Notes: a model not told the origin generated them from the letters alone. Numbered from the stretch's first letter, positions 14,620 through 21,825 are shown. The stretch: 24,621 nt of DNA from an uncultured Clostridia bacterium (GCA_948560265.1 CAOXTD010000002.1:1-24621); one strand, 5' to 3'. Program-made: numbers and translations.

Positions 14620-15739
14620 ATGAAAGATATAAGATATGAAGAGTTAGCAAATCGTTTATTAACATATTCCATAAAAATTCAAAAAGGTGAAAATATTTTA
14701 ATAGAGATAATAGGAGAACAGGGGATACCATTAGCAAAAGAGCTTATAAAAAAAGCAGAGGAATTAGGTGCAAGACCATATTTTAATATTATTAACTATG
14801 AAGTATTAAGGGAATTCCTAAAAAATGCAGATGAAGAGCAAATAAAAATGTATGCAAAACATGATAAAGCAAGAATGGAAGATATGGACGCATATATAGG
14901 AATAAGAGCAACAGAAAATGATGCAGAATTAAACGGAATTTCAAAAGAAGTTATGGAATTATATAACAAATATTATACAATTCCAGTACATTTTGAACAA
15001 CGAGTAAAACATACCAAATGGTGTATTTTAAGGTATCCAAACAAATCAATGGCGCAAAAAAGTAAAATGAGTACAGAAGAATTCGAAGGTTTCTTTTTTA
15101 GAGTTTGCAATTTAGATTACGAAAAAATGTCAAAAGCAATGGGCAAGCTAAAGGAATTAATGAATAAAACCCATAAAGTACATATTATAGGAAAGGGAAC
15201 AGATTTGAGTTTTAGTATTAAAGGAATACCGGCAGAAAAATATGCAGGAACTTTCAATATTCCTGACGGAGAAGTAGCAACAGCACCAGTAAAAAACAGC
15301 GTAAATGGATACATTACCTATAATACAGAAACAAACTATAATGGAATAGTATTTCATAATATAAGATTTGAGTTTGAAAATGGAAAAATAATAAAAGCTA
15401 CAGCAGATAAAGAAAAAGAACTTAATGAAATTTTAGATACAGACGAAGGTGCAAGATATATTGGTGAATTTGCAATAGGTATCAACCCTTATATAGAAAA
15501 GCCAATAGGAGATACTTTATTTGATGAAAAGATCAAAGGAAGTTTCCATTTTACACCTCGGAGATAGCTTAGAAGAAAGTGATAACGGGAATAGGTCAAG
15601 CATTCATTGGGACATAGTTAATATTCAGACACCAGAATATGATGGAGGAGAAATCTATTTTGATGATATCCTAATTAGAAAAGATGGAAAGTTTGTATTA
15701 CCAGAACTTAAATGTTTAAATCCAGAAAATTTAATATAA
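14620..15739 (+). CDS. M29-family aminopeptidase, apparent +1 frameshift at a CGG codon
   Basis: Thermophilic-aminopeptidase (M29, AmpS/PepS-like) metallopeptidase, begun 6 bp after gatD. Frame 0 ends at TAG 15565-15567 after GSFHFTPRR. Skipping one base, C 15559 (first base of CGG 15559-15561), gives GSFHFTP-GDSLEESDNGNRSSIHWD, with later GGEIYFDDILIRKDGKF, to TAA 15737-15739: 372 residues, close to the family length. The metal ligands of M29 include the HWD region, which lies beyond the shift; frame 0 alone would lack active-site residues. Upstream motifs EQRVKHTKWCILRYPN and GKGTDLSFSIKG are intact. Either one extra C by mutation or sequencing error, or a programmed frameshift. Confidence 0.9.
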
Positions 15740-15771
15740 AGTAAGAAACATTACTAGATTTGTAATTAACA

Positions 15772-15810
15772 ACAAGAGCTCATACATTCTTATTGTGTAT
15801 GAGCTCTTGT
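15772..15810. terminator. Long hairpin between convergent genes
   Basis: Perfect 15-bp inverted repeat ACAAGAGCTCATACA / TGTATGAGCTCTTGT (15772-15786, 15796-15810), 9-base loop. It lacks a clear T-run but sits exactly between two converging operons. Confidence 0.6.
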
Positions 15811-15833
15811 GTCCACGTATATTATAATTTATT

Positions 15834-16670
15834 TTACTCTTCTAAATATCCTGTTGTATCTGGTCTAACAATATCACTATCCAATACAGTTCCTAGTTCG
15901 TAAGTCCACTCTATAATTCTATCTTGTTTGTAATCTATCTCCTTTATCAAAATTCCAGTTTCTTTATCAACAATTCTATCAATATCTTTATGCTTAATGA
16001 CATAACACTCTTTATCTCCTATCTTTATGTCTTCTATTTTTAGAGAAAACGAACTTAATATTCTAGAATATAAATAAGAAGGAATTTCCTCACTTGCAAA
16101 CCAGAAATAACCATTAACACCGATAAAATCATTTGGTTTCATTAATTTTTTATTGCCCATATCCGCTAAGGAAAGCTTTTCTTCACCGTTTACATAACAT
16201 ACACTTTTATGAGTTTGACCATCTACAGTAGCTAATTTAATAGAGGATATATAATGGTCTGTACCTTTAGAGAAGACCGTGCTTTCCAAAACACTTCCAT
16301 CTTTATAATTAATTTGTTTTGCATAATAATTACTAGAAAAGGCTTTTTCAGTTTCTTCGAGCTTATGGTCTATAGAATACAAGATAATAGTTTTTCTTCC
16401 TACTGAAACTACTAAAAAAAGAACGACTATTAAAATGATAAATTTTAAAACTTTTAGTTGCTTATGAAATTTCTTAAGATATTTTATTTCCTTTTCCTCA
16501 TTATTTACTTGAATATTTAAATCCTCAGTCATAGAAGTGTATGCTTTTTTACACTCACCACAATTTTTTAAGTGCTCTTCAATGTAACTATTGGTTTCCT
16601 TACTTGTTACCTTTTCAACATAATTTGGTAATAAATCTAAAATAATTTTACAATCTTTTTTCTCATTCAT
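15834..16670 (-). CDS. Anti-sigma factor with zinc-finger-type N terminus
   Basis: A 278-residue membrane anti-sigma factor for the ECF sigma encoded just upstream. The cytoplasmic N-terminal domain (residues 1-60) has the ZAS/HC2 pattern: IEEHLKNCGECKKAY with His, Cys, Cys. One transmembrane helix lies at about 73-92 (LKFIILIVVLFLVVSV), followed by an extracytoplasmic domain of about 185 residues with KETGILIKEIDYK-type beta strands resembling outer sensor domains. The start is set at ATG 16670, 9 bp after AAAGGAGG; TTG 16679 and ATG 16676 are too close to it. It overlaps the sigma gene stop by about 8 bp, implying coupled synthesis. Confidence 0.85.
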   Translation of the reverse strand: MNEKKDCKIILDLLPNYVEKVTSKETNSYIEEHLKNCGECKKAYTSMTEDLNIQVNNEEKEIKYLKKFHKQLKVLKFIILIVVLFLVVSVGRKTIILYSIDHKLEETEKAFSSNYYAKQINYKDGSVLESTVFSKGTDHYISSIKLATVDGQTHKSVCYVNGEEKLSLADMGNKKLMKPNDFIGVNGYFWFASEEIPSYLYSRILSSFSLKIEDIKIGDKECYVIKHKDIDRIVDKETGILIKEIDYKQDRIIEWTYELGTVLDSDIVRPDTTGYLEE

Positions 16671-17145
16671 TTTCATCAACCTCCTTTAATTTTTGTTTTC
16701 CTCTATAATAATTTACTCTAGCCCAAACCTCACCCTTTCCTTTAATTTTCCCTAGTTGCTTAAATGTTAAATTAGAAAAGAGTTTTAGATAAAATATTTC
16801 TCTAGTAGATGCATCTAATTTTTTTATTTTTCTATACAGCCATTCTATCTTTTGCTTCTCTAAAAAGTCTTCTTCTATGTTATATAGAACATCTATATCC
16901 TCTTTCTCCATATCAAGAGTAGAAATTCTCTTCATTTTCTTTAATTCATTTAACCACAAATTTTTAGCAATTTCACAAAGCCATACAGAAATTTTACACT
17001 TTCCTTGGAATCTATTAATATGTTTAATTGCTTTACAGAATGTTTCTTGCGTTAAGTCTTCTGCAATTTCTTTGTTGTGTGTTAAACAAATTAAATATTT
17101 ATATACAATTTTAGAATATTCATTATATAATTGTTCTATATCCAT
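16663..17145 (-). CDS. ECF-type RNA polymerase sigma factor
   Basis: A 160-residue sigma-70 family ECF factor. Region 2 is at residues about 5-70 (YNEYSKIVYKYLICL, EIAEDLTQETFCKAI, SVWLCEIAKNLW). Region 4 is at about 100-155 (LDASTREIFYLKLFSNLTFKQLG). Start ATG 17145 with AAAGGAG. It is partnered with the overlapping anti-sigma gene; the signal probably comes from the cell envelope. The upstream sequence (17146-17210) contains a TATAAT near the start. An ECF-type autoregulated site is possible but not convincing. Confidence 0.9.
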   Translation of the reverse strand: MDIEQLYNEYSKIVYKYLICLTHNKEIAEDLTQETFCKAIKHINRFQGKCKISVWLCEIAKNLWLNELKKMKRISTLDMEKEDIDVLYNIEEDFLEKQKIEWLYRKIKKLDASTREIFYLKLFSNLTFKQLGKIKGKGEVWARVNYYRGKQKLKEVDENE

Positions 17146-17226
17146 CTTTTACTCCTTTATTATAAGACAATCTAAAATGCAAATTGTTACAAAATTTAAC
17201 AAAAAATAAATAGAAATTATAATTTA

Positions 17227-17280
17227 TTGACATAGATTACTTAATATGTTAATATTAATAATGCAATTTTCGTTGCAACG
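17227..17280 (+). promoter_or_regulatory. Promoter and palindrome upstream of the secreted protein gene
   Basis: Consensus -35 TTGACA (17227-17232), 17-bp spacer, -10 TAATAT (17250-17255). A perfect 10-bp palindrome CGTTGCAACG lies at 17271-17280, about where early transcription begins, a possible operator. Confidence 0.65.
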
Positions 17281-17315
17281 ATGTGGGATTCATAATTATA
17301 AGGAGGGATTTTCCT

Positions 17316-17813
17316 ATGAAAATGTCAAAACGGTTTATGGCTATTCTTTTAGCCATAGTGTGCTGTTTCACAATGTCAGTTACGGCTTTCGCCTCGAACT
17401 CTGGCGAAATTAAAGAGGTTCAGGAATGTTCTACTTCTGAAAACTCTATTCAGCCTTATGCTGACCAACTGCTCGGAACCGCCACTACACCAATTAACCC
17501 TGAAATGGGAACAAAATGGCACTACTATCAACAAACAAAAAAGGCCACTGGTCTGATTAAGCGGTACAAAGCCATTATGACCACTTCTGGCTTTAAAAGC
17601 AGTACCACCGTTACGGTCACAATCTATAATAGTAACGGCGTTAGTGTTATGAGCCAAGTTCTTTCAATACAAGGAAATGGCACGGCGCAAGCTTTGCTCA
17701 ATCCTGTTTCTTACATCAACGGTGACACTGTTAAGGTCGAATGGAATGTAATAACTTCCAACGGTACCAGTGGAGATACTGGTAAATTGACAGTCAGTAT
17801 TTACAGCTATTAA
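17316..17813 (+). CDS. Secreted protein of unknown function, GC outlier
   Basis: A 165-residue protein. The start is ATG 17316, 9 bp after AGGAGG (17301-17306); a GTG opening 33 bp upstream is rejected because it covers the ribosome site. Residues 1-29 are a signal peptide: basic KMSKRF, hydrophobic MAILLAIVCCFTMSV, cleavage after TAFA. The mature part is rich in Thr, Ser, Asn and Tyr with a predicted beta-sandwich-like second half (TVTVTIYNSNGVSVMSQVLS; DTVKVEWNV; KLTVSIYSY at the very end). Composition is near-balanced, far from its AT-rich neighbours, and two arginines use CGG. It is likely cargo of the right-hand element or an independent acquisition. Surface or bacteriocin-like roles are guesses. 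Confidence 0.75.
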   Translation: MKMSKRFMAILLAIVCCFTMSVTAFASNSGEIKEVQECSTSENSIQPYADQLLGTATTPINPEMGTKWHYYQQTKKATGLIKRYKAIMTTSGFKSSTTVTVTIYNSNGVSVMSQVLSIQGNGTAQALLNPVSYINGDTVKVEWNVITSNGTSGDTGKLTVSIYSY

Positions 17814-17862
17814 GCTTGTATGATGTAGTTAATTAAACCCAATCACCCATATCCCACATTGG

Positions 17863-17896
17863 CACCCGCTTTTCAATGAAAAGTGGGTGTTTTTTA
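17863..17896 (+). terminator. Terminator of the secreted protein gene
   Basis: CACCCGCTTTTC (17863-17874) pairs with GAAAAGTGGGTG (17878-17889), 3-base loop, followed by six or more T. Confidence 0.85.
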
Positions 17897-17900
17897 TATA

Positions 17901-18605
17901 TTACACATTAAAAATATCTAAATACAAAGCATTTTGCTTATTTAATATTTCTTGTTCATTCTCATTTAATTTTAATTGTTCAAACATATTGTCAGTAACA
18001 TCTACATTCTTTTTTGAAAAATAACATTTTCTTAAACTAGGTTCACATTTTGCATTTGTTCCAAAGTAACCACCAAGCATTAAATTGTCTATACCATTGC
18101 AAATATTAATTTCAAGAACTGCTACATCAACTCTAGCACTTGTAGGCTTATAATTTTCCATTACAACAAATACGACTTCGTCATTGCATATCAAGTAACC
18201 TTCAGTATATATTCTTTTGTCATGATAGTCTACAAATTTTGCCTTACAAATATTTTGTTTTTGATTTAATTCCAACACATATTTGTCAGGAGCAAATTTC
18301 TTTGTTTTGTAATTATAGGCATTAAAGTAGACATATAATTTATCTGTACCAAAAGGATTTTTTGATTTATTATGCTGTGTGGTTCTATTCGTATTATTTC
18401 CATATAGGTCTGCTTCATATATTCCTAGTGTTTCACAAATAATGCTAATATCTTTAACATCTGGTAAAATTTCTCCCTTTTCATATCTACTAACAGTAGT
18501 CTTATTTTTACCAAGGCTTGTAGCAATATTTTCTTGGCTTAATCCTTTTTGTAGTCTATAATTTTTTAACCTTTCTCCAAAATCTTTACTATCAAAATCC
18601 GACAT
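17901..18605 (-). CDS. XRE-family repressor of the right-hand element
   Basis: A 234-residue regulator. The N-terminal Cro/C1 HTH at about 10-65 contains RLKNYRLQKGLSQENIATSL and TTVSRYEKGEILPD. The remaining 165 residues form an uncharacterised C-terminal domain (VYFNAYNYKTKKF, YLICNDEVVFVVMENY), probably a sensor or oligomerisation module; it lacks the LexA-like Ser-Lys protease motif. It is transcribed divergently from the tiny peptide gene and sits where Tn916-type elements carry an XRE regulator. Start ATG 18605 with AAAGGCGG. Positions 17814-17900 hold only the preceding gene's terminator. Confidence 0.85.
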   Translation of the reverse strand: MSDFDSKDFGERLKNYRLQKGLSQENIATSLGKNKTTVSRYEKGEILPDVKDISIICETLGIYEADLYGNNTNRTTQHNKSKNPFGTDKLYVYFNAYNYKTKKFAPDKYVLELNQKQNICKAKFVDYHDKRIYTEGYLICNDEVVFVVMENYKPTSARVDVAVLEINICNGIDNLMLGGYFGTNAKCEPSLRKCYFSKKNVDVTDNMFEQLKLNENEQEILNKQNALYLDIFNV

Positions 18606-18632
18606 AATATCCGCCTTTCTTCATTTATGTTT

Positions 18633-18661
18633 ATTATACTATTACATCTAAAATTATTCAA
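18633..18661 (-). promoter_or_regulatory. Promoter of the XRE regulator
   Basis: Minus strand: -35 TTGAAT (18661-18656), 17-bp spacer, -10 TATAAT (18638-18633). It is back-to-back with the plus-strand promoter at 18690, so one repressor could control both. Confidence 0.75.
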
Positions 18662-18689
18662 CTGCCTAATGCTACAAAACTTGTAAAGT

Positions 18690-18917
18690 TTGATTTATAA
18701 GGCTTTTTATGGTATAATATATTTTATACCAATACCTATTTTTGGTAAAGTCTTACATATATGATTTTGCCCAAGCTATTGGCTTGATTGTAACATAAAT
18801 TGTTATAAATTGAGCCACAGCCTGTGGCTACAATTATATAGAACTTCCACTTGTTTGGACTTTCTAGTATTTATGTTTCAAGAAAAATAGAGATTACAAA
18901 GAAAGGAAGAACAAGAT
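18690..18917 (+). promoter_or_regulatory. Strong promoter and about 190-nt structured leader before the tiny peptide gene
   Basis: A -35 TTGATT (18690-18695), 17-bp spacer, -10 TATAAT (18713-18718). The expected transcript has an unusually long leader to ATG 18918. In it are an 8-codon open frame (18761-18787, MILPKLLA) overlapping the stem CAAGC/GCTTG (18772-18776, 18782-18786), and a second stem GCCACAG/CTGTGGC (18814-18820, 18822-18828). Leader-peptide attenuation or a regulatory RNA is possible; the sequence does not settle which. The 312-bp gap 18606-18917 holds nothing else. Confidence 0.6.
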
Positions 18918-19001
18918 ATGAAAAAATTAAACAAACGCATTGTAGCATATCCACGGTGGTGGAGGAGGTTGCTAAGACTAGATTTAGGAGATTTCAAATA
19001 A
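18918..19001 (+). CDS. Tiny basic Trp/Arg-rich peptide (27 aa)
   Basis: ATG 18918 follows GAAAGGAAG (about 8 bp). The 27-residue product begins MKKLNKRIVAYP, has a central RWWRRLLRL and ends DLGDFK. The cationic amphipathic middle part with paired Trp resembles membrane-active or nucleic-acid-binding peptides. Its last codons form the 5' arm of a textbook intrinsic terminator (18987-19016), so the transcript ends right at its stop. Tn916-family elements also carry very short leader-type frames before their regulatory genes. Function unknown. Confidence 0.55.
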   Translation: MKKLNKRIVAYPRWWRRLLRLDLGDFK

Positions 19002-19016
19002 TCTCCTTTTTCTTTT
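18987..19016 (+). terminator. Intrinsic terminator overlapping the tiny peptide gene
   Basis: GGAGATT / AATCTCC (18987-18993, 19000-19006), 6-base loop, followed by TTTTTCTTTT. The 5' arm encodes the last residues of the peptide. Confidence 0.85.
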
Positions 19017-19039
19017 GCTCATAGTTAAAATAAAAAAAG

Positions 19040-19177
19040 TTGCGTGGTACGCGATATTTTATGCTTTTTCATATTTTTATCAGTTTTTGTCTATCTTTAG
19101 TGAAAATTCGTGAAGAAAATATCTATTTTAGTTTAAAAAAGTTGCACTATCTGCAACTTTTGTTGCGCATAACGCAA
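19040..19177 (+). repeat. Three TTGCR-N5-YGCAA inverted-repeat motifs
   Basis: TTGCG-TGGTA-CGCGA (19040-19054), TTGCA-CTATC-TGCAA (19142-19156, part of a perfect 9-bp stem 19138-19160) and TTGCG-CATAA-CGCAA (19163-19177). The last two are 21 bp apart (two helical turns) and the third ends 12 bp before the -35 of the next operon. They look like binding sites for a dimeric regulator; the middle one could also act as a terminator. Confidence 0.6.
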
Positions 19178-19189
19178 TTTCACTGTATT

Positions 19190-19254
19190 TTGATTTGTTT
19201 ACATAATGAAAGTATAATATAGTTAGTTCGAACAAACTATGATTTCTAGAAATC
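19190..19254 (+). promoter_or_regulatory. Promoter of the sigma-like/xis/int operon with two palindromes at the start point
   Basis: A -35 TTGATT (19190-19195), 17-bp spacer, -10 TATAAT (19213-19218). Immediately downstream is an imperfect 22-bp palindrome (19219-19240, centre TTCGAA) and then a perfect 14-bp palindrome GATTTCTAGAAATC (19241-19254). Both fit operators controlling the recombination operon. Confidence 0.7.
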
Positions 19255-19276
19255 GAATTATAGGAGATTTCAAAAA

Positions 19277-19672
19277 ATGAAAAATCAAAAAAGACTTGAG
19301 AATTATACAAAAGATATTCGACTACCTAATGAAGAAATAAAAAAATTACTAGCAGAAAGTTACTATCAACAGTCAATACAAAAAATAAATGACCTTGATG
19401 TAACAATTAATCATTTAGAAAATGTCTTTACAGACGAAACTTATTATTTAGCTATGAAAGTTGTTCCATTGCTTGAAAGAAAAGTGTTGTATCTCTCATA
19501 TGTTGAAAATTTGAGATTAAACGATATCTGTAAAAGATTAAAGTTACAAAAGAAAGAAATTATTTCACTAAGAAATAAGGGAATTGTTCACTTTAAAAAT
19601 AATTTAACGACAATATCAAAAGCACAAAAGATAAAAAGGAAAGGTGGCGACATGAATGAAGGCAATCAGTAA
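19277..19672 (+). CDS. Sigma-70 region-4-like element regulator
   Basis: A 131-residue protein with a C-terminal HTH like sigma region 4: VVPLLERKVLYLSYVENLRL then NDICKRLKLQKKEIISLRNKGI at about 62-108. The N-terminal half is a helical region around a TINHLENVF segment. It occupies the position of the sigma-like Orf7 of Tn916, which acts as a positive regulator of transfer and recombination genes. Start ATG 19277 with AGGAGAT. That ribosome site lies in a 14-bp exact repeat of the tiny-peptide terminator region. It overlaps the next gene by 17 bp. Confidence 0.75.
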   Translation: MKNQKRLENYTKDIRLPNEEIKKLLAESYYQQSIQKINDLDVTINHLENVFTDETYYLAMKVVPLLERKVLYLSYVENLRLNDICKRLKLQKKEIISLRNKGIVHFKNNLTTISKAQKIKRKGGDMNEGNQ

Positions 19673-20195
19673 AGAAAATAAAGCTACCACATTTTATTTA
19701 TATGAAAAAGCAAAAAATAAAAGCAAGATTAGAGTGTTATATAAACAAAATGGAAAAAGCCCAAGAGTACGCATTATTCCTAACGTACAAATTTTAAAAA
19801 GGGCAATTATAACTCGTAAGCTTGATATTATTCCCTATCAAAATGTATTCTTGATTTGTAATAATCAAAATTATATGAAGAATACCCCTATTAATGTAGT
19901 ATTTGACTTTTTTCACATCTCTGGTGATTTATTAGTTGTTCAAATTAATAGGGAAAAGCGAGAATTTGAAAGTTTATGCCAAGAAGATATAGGTTGGTTT
20001 ACCAGTGATTTAATTTATAGAAGTTTTAATCAAAAAATACTGCAGGAAAATAATAGACAAAAATATTTTTCTAAAAAGCAAAAAACAAGTGCAGAAGATA
20101 ATGATTGTAATTTTGAAATTAATTTACTTCAAGAATTAAAAAATATAGAATTAACAATTGCCAAAATATCTACTATATACAATACAAAAAAATAA
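19656..20195 (+). CDS. Unrecognised element protein (Orf8-like position)
   Basis: A 179-residue basic, probably cytosolic protein. It shows beta-rich segments (NVFLICNNQNYMKNTPINVVFDFFHISGDLLVVQI at about 64-98) and a Lys-rich C-terminal tail. I do not recognise the family. It overlaps the sigma-like gene by 17 bp and precedes xis by 25 bp, so it belongs to the recombination operon; by position it corresponds to Orf8 of Tn916 but I cannot claim homology. AAAGGTGG precedes ATG 19656. Confidence 0.65.
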   Translation: MKAISKENKATTFYLYEKAKNKSKIRVLYKQNGKSPRVRIIPNVQILKRAIITRKLDIIPYQNVFLICNNQNYMKNTPINVVFDFFHISGDLLVVQINREKREFESLCQEDIGWFTSDLIYRSFNQKILQENNRQKYFSKKQKTSAEDNDCNFEINLLQELKNIELTIAKISTIYNTKK

Positions 20196-20220
20196 AAAAT
20201 ATGAAAGGTAAGTTGTATAA

Positions 20221-20433
20221 ATGAATAATGAAGAAAATCAATTAAAATACAGTATATTATTTGACAAATATCCTGATGTTGTAAAAGTAGGAGATATGCA
20301 AAAAATGCTACCGAAAACAGGAAAAAATAAAATATATGATTTATTAAGAAAAAAAGAAATAATGTCTAAGAGAATAGGAAGAGATTATTACATACCTAAA
20401 ATTAATATTATTAAATATTTAATAGATAAATAA
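20221..20433 (+). CDS. xis: Excisionase-like winged-helix protein
   Basis: A 70-residue protein with a single helix-turn-helix/winged domain: KVGDMQKMLPKTGKNKIYDLLRKKEIMSKRIGRDYYIPK. The helix NKIYDLL and the wing SKRIGRDYYIPK fit the excisionase/MerR-like fold. It lies 31 bp before the integrase gene, as expected for a recombination directionality factor. Start ATG 20221, after GAAAGGTAAG. Unlike the xis of the left element, it is intact. Confidence 0.85.
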   Translation: MNNEENQLKYSILFDKYPDVVKVGDMQKMLPKTGKNKIYDLLRKKEIMSKRIGRDYYIPKINIIKYLIDK

Positions 20434-20464
20434 AATTCTTATTTGCTCTTAAGAAAGGGGGAGC

Positions 20465-21817
20465 ATGACAGAAGAAACAAGAAATAAAAAAATAATTAGC
20501 AGAATAAATAAGTTATTAGAAAAATATGACATTTCAGAAAATATTTCATATACAATACAAGAAAAAGATAAAATTTACCAGTGTGTAATAGACTACAGAA
20601 AAAATGGAGAAAGAGATTTATTTTGGGCATCAACAGGATATAAGGTAGAAAAAGGAAATTTAAGAAATGCCAAAAATACAGCAAAAGAAATAGAGGAAAT
20701 ATTTAAAAGTACAGTAAGACAATATAAAGAAAAGCCAAAGCAGGAGCAACAGAATATTAATGCAATAAATATTCAGGAATTACTAGAGTTAAATACAACA
20801 AATTTTAATCCAAATAAAAAAACAAAGGCAGATTGGGATTTTTATGAATATATGGAGTATTGGCTTTATAATATTATTCAATATTCAGTTGAACCAGATA
20901 CCTTTAGTGGATATGAAAGACAAGTTACAGGTAGATTAAAAGAATATTTTACACAAAAAGAGAATAGAAGGAAAGTAAAAGAATTAACAGCTGACGACTT
21001 AGACGATTTTTATAATTATTTAAGAAAAGACTTAGAAAATTCTACGATTGACCATTATAATGACAATATTAGCGGTGCCTTTAAAGATTTATTAAAAAAG
21101 AAAAAAGTAAAATATAACCCAACAGACTTAATCAATCCTATTGTAGTTGAAAGAAAAGAAGTACCAGTATATACAAAAGAAGAAATTGTTGAATTATTTG
21201 AAGTGTTAAAAGGCGATATTATAGAACTCCCAACTCAATTTGGCGGTTGCTATGGAATGAGAAGAAGTGAAATTATTGGTTTAAGAAAAGAAGTGTTTAA
21301 TTTTGAGGAAAACTATTTTACGATTAATCATGTAGCAATACAACATGACGGAAAAAATAATAAAGAAAAAGTATATTTTAAAGATAAAGCAAAAAGTAAA
21401 AAAGGTTATAGAACATTTCCGTTATTCCCACATATAAAAGAAGCAGTTTTAGAAAGACTAGAACAAATAGAAGAGAATAAGAAAATTTTTGGAGATTCAT
21501 ATAATCATAAATATGATGGATATCTTTTCGTTCATGATAATGGCGACCTAATACAACCTAATTATTTTACAGATAGATTTGGGAAAATTATTAAAAGAAA
21601 TGGACTAAGGAAAATAACACCACATGGTTTAAGACATAGTATAGCAACGTTATTGCATTTAGCTGGTATTGATATTAGAGATATACAGGATTGGTTAGGA
21701 CATGAAAGCATTTCCTCTACTAATATATATACAAGAGGAGACTATAAAAAACAAGTTAGAACTGGAAATGTAGTTATGAAATTATTTAATAAGAACACAG
21801 AAGAAATGGAGAGATAA
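20465..21817 (+). CDS. int: Tyrosine-family integrase of the right-hand element
   Basis: A 450-residue recombinase. The N-terminal arm-binding region spans about 20-100, the core-binding SAM-like domain about 110-210. The catalytic domain has GGCYGMRRSEIIGL (first Arg), TPHGLRHSIATLLH (His, Arg), DWLGHESISSTNIYTRG (second His, Tyr nucleophile). GGGGGAG precedes ATG 20465. The gene runs toward the 3' end of tRNA-Arg(TCT), 97 bp away, its likely target. It is unrelated in detail to the left integrase, so the two elements are distinct. Confidence 0.95.
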   Translation: MTEETRNKKIISRINKLLEKYDISENISYTIQEKDKIYQCVIDYRKNGERDLFWASTGYKVEKGNLRNAKNTAKEIEEIFKSTVRQYKEKPKQEQQNINAINIQELLELNTTNFNPNKKTKADWDFYEYMEYWLYNIIQYSVEPDTFSGYERQVTGRLKEYFTQKENRRKVKELTADDLDDFYNYLRKDLENSTIDHYNDNISGAFKDLLKKKKVKYNPTDLINPIVVERKEVPVYTKEEIVELFEVLKGDIIELPTQFGGCYGMRRSEIIGLRKEVFNFEENYFTINHVAIQHDGKNNKEKVYFKDKAKSKKGYRTFPLFPHIKEAVLERLEQIEENKKIFGDSYNHKYDGYLFVHDNGDLIQPNYFTDRFGKIIKRNGLRKITPHGLRHSIATLLHLAGIDIRDIQDWLGHESISSTNIYTRGDYKKQVRTGNVVMKLFNKNTEEMER

Positions 21818-21825
21818 GATACAAA

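Noticed and set aside
15521..15739. Separate 72-aa gene after the aminopeptidase
   Set aside because: Its sequence is the C-terminal part of the M29 aminopeptidase in the +1 frame; it has no ribosome site of its own.
17285..17291. GGGATTC as left attachment site of the right-hand element
   Set aside because: Only 7 bp in common with the tRNA-Arg(TCT) 3' region; expected by chance in this length.
17283..17315. GTG start adding 11 residues to the secreted protein
   Set aside because: It would cover the AGGAGG site that fits ATG 17316, and would spoil the signal peptide N terminus.
19040..19222. Open frames on both strands between the tiny peptide and the sigma-like gene
   Set aside because: They cover operators and the promoter, lack ribosome sites, and have low-complexity translations.
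19219..19240. SOS/LexA box near the xis-int promoter
   Set aside because: The arrangement is GTTCGAAC-centred rather than the CGAAC-N4-GTTCG order of the Gram-positive LexA site.
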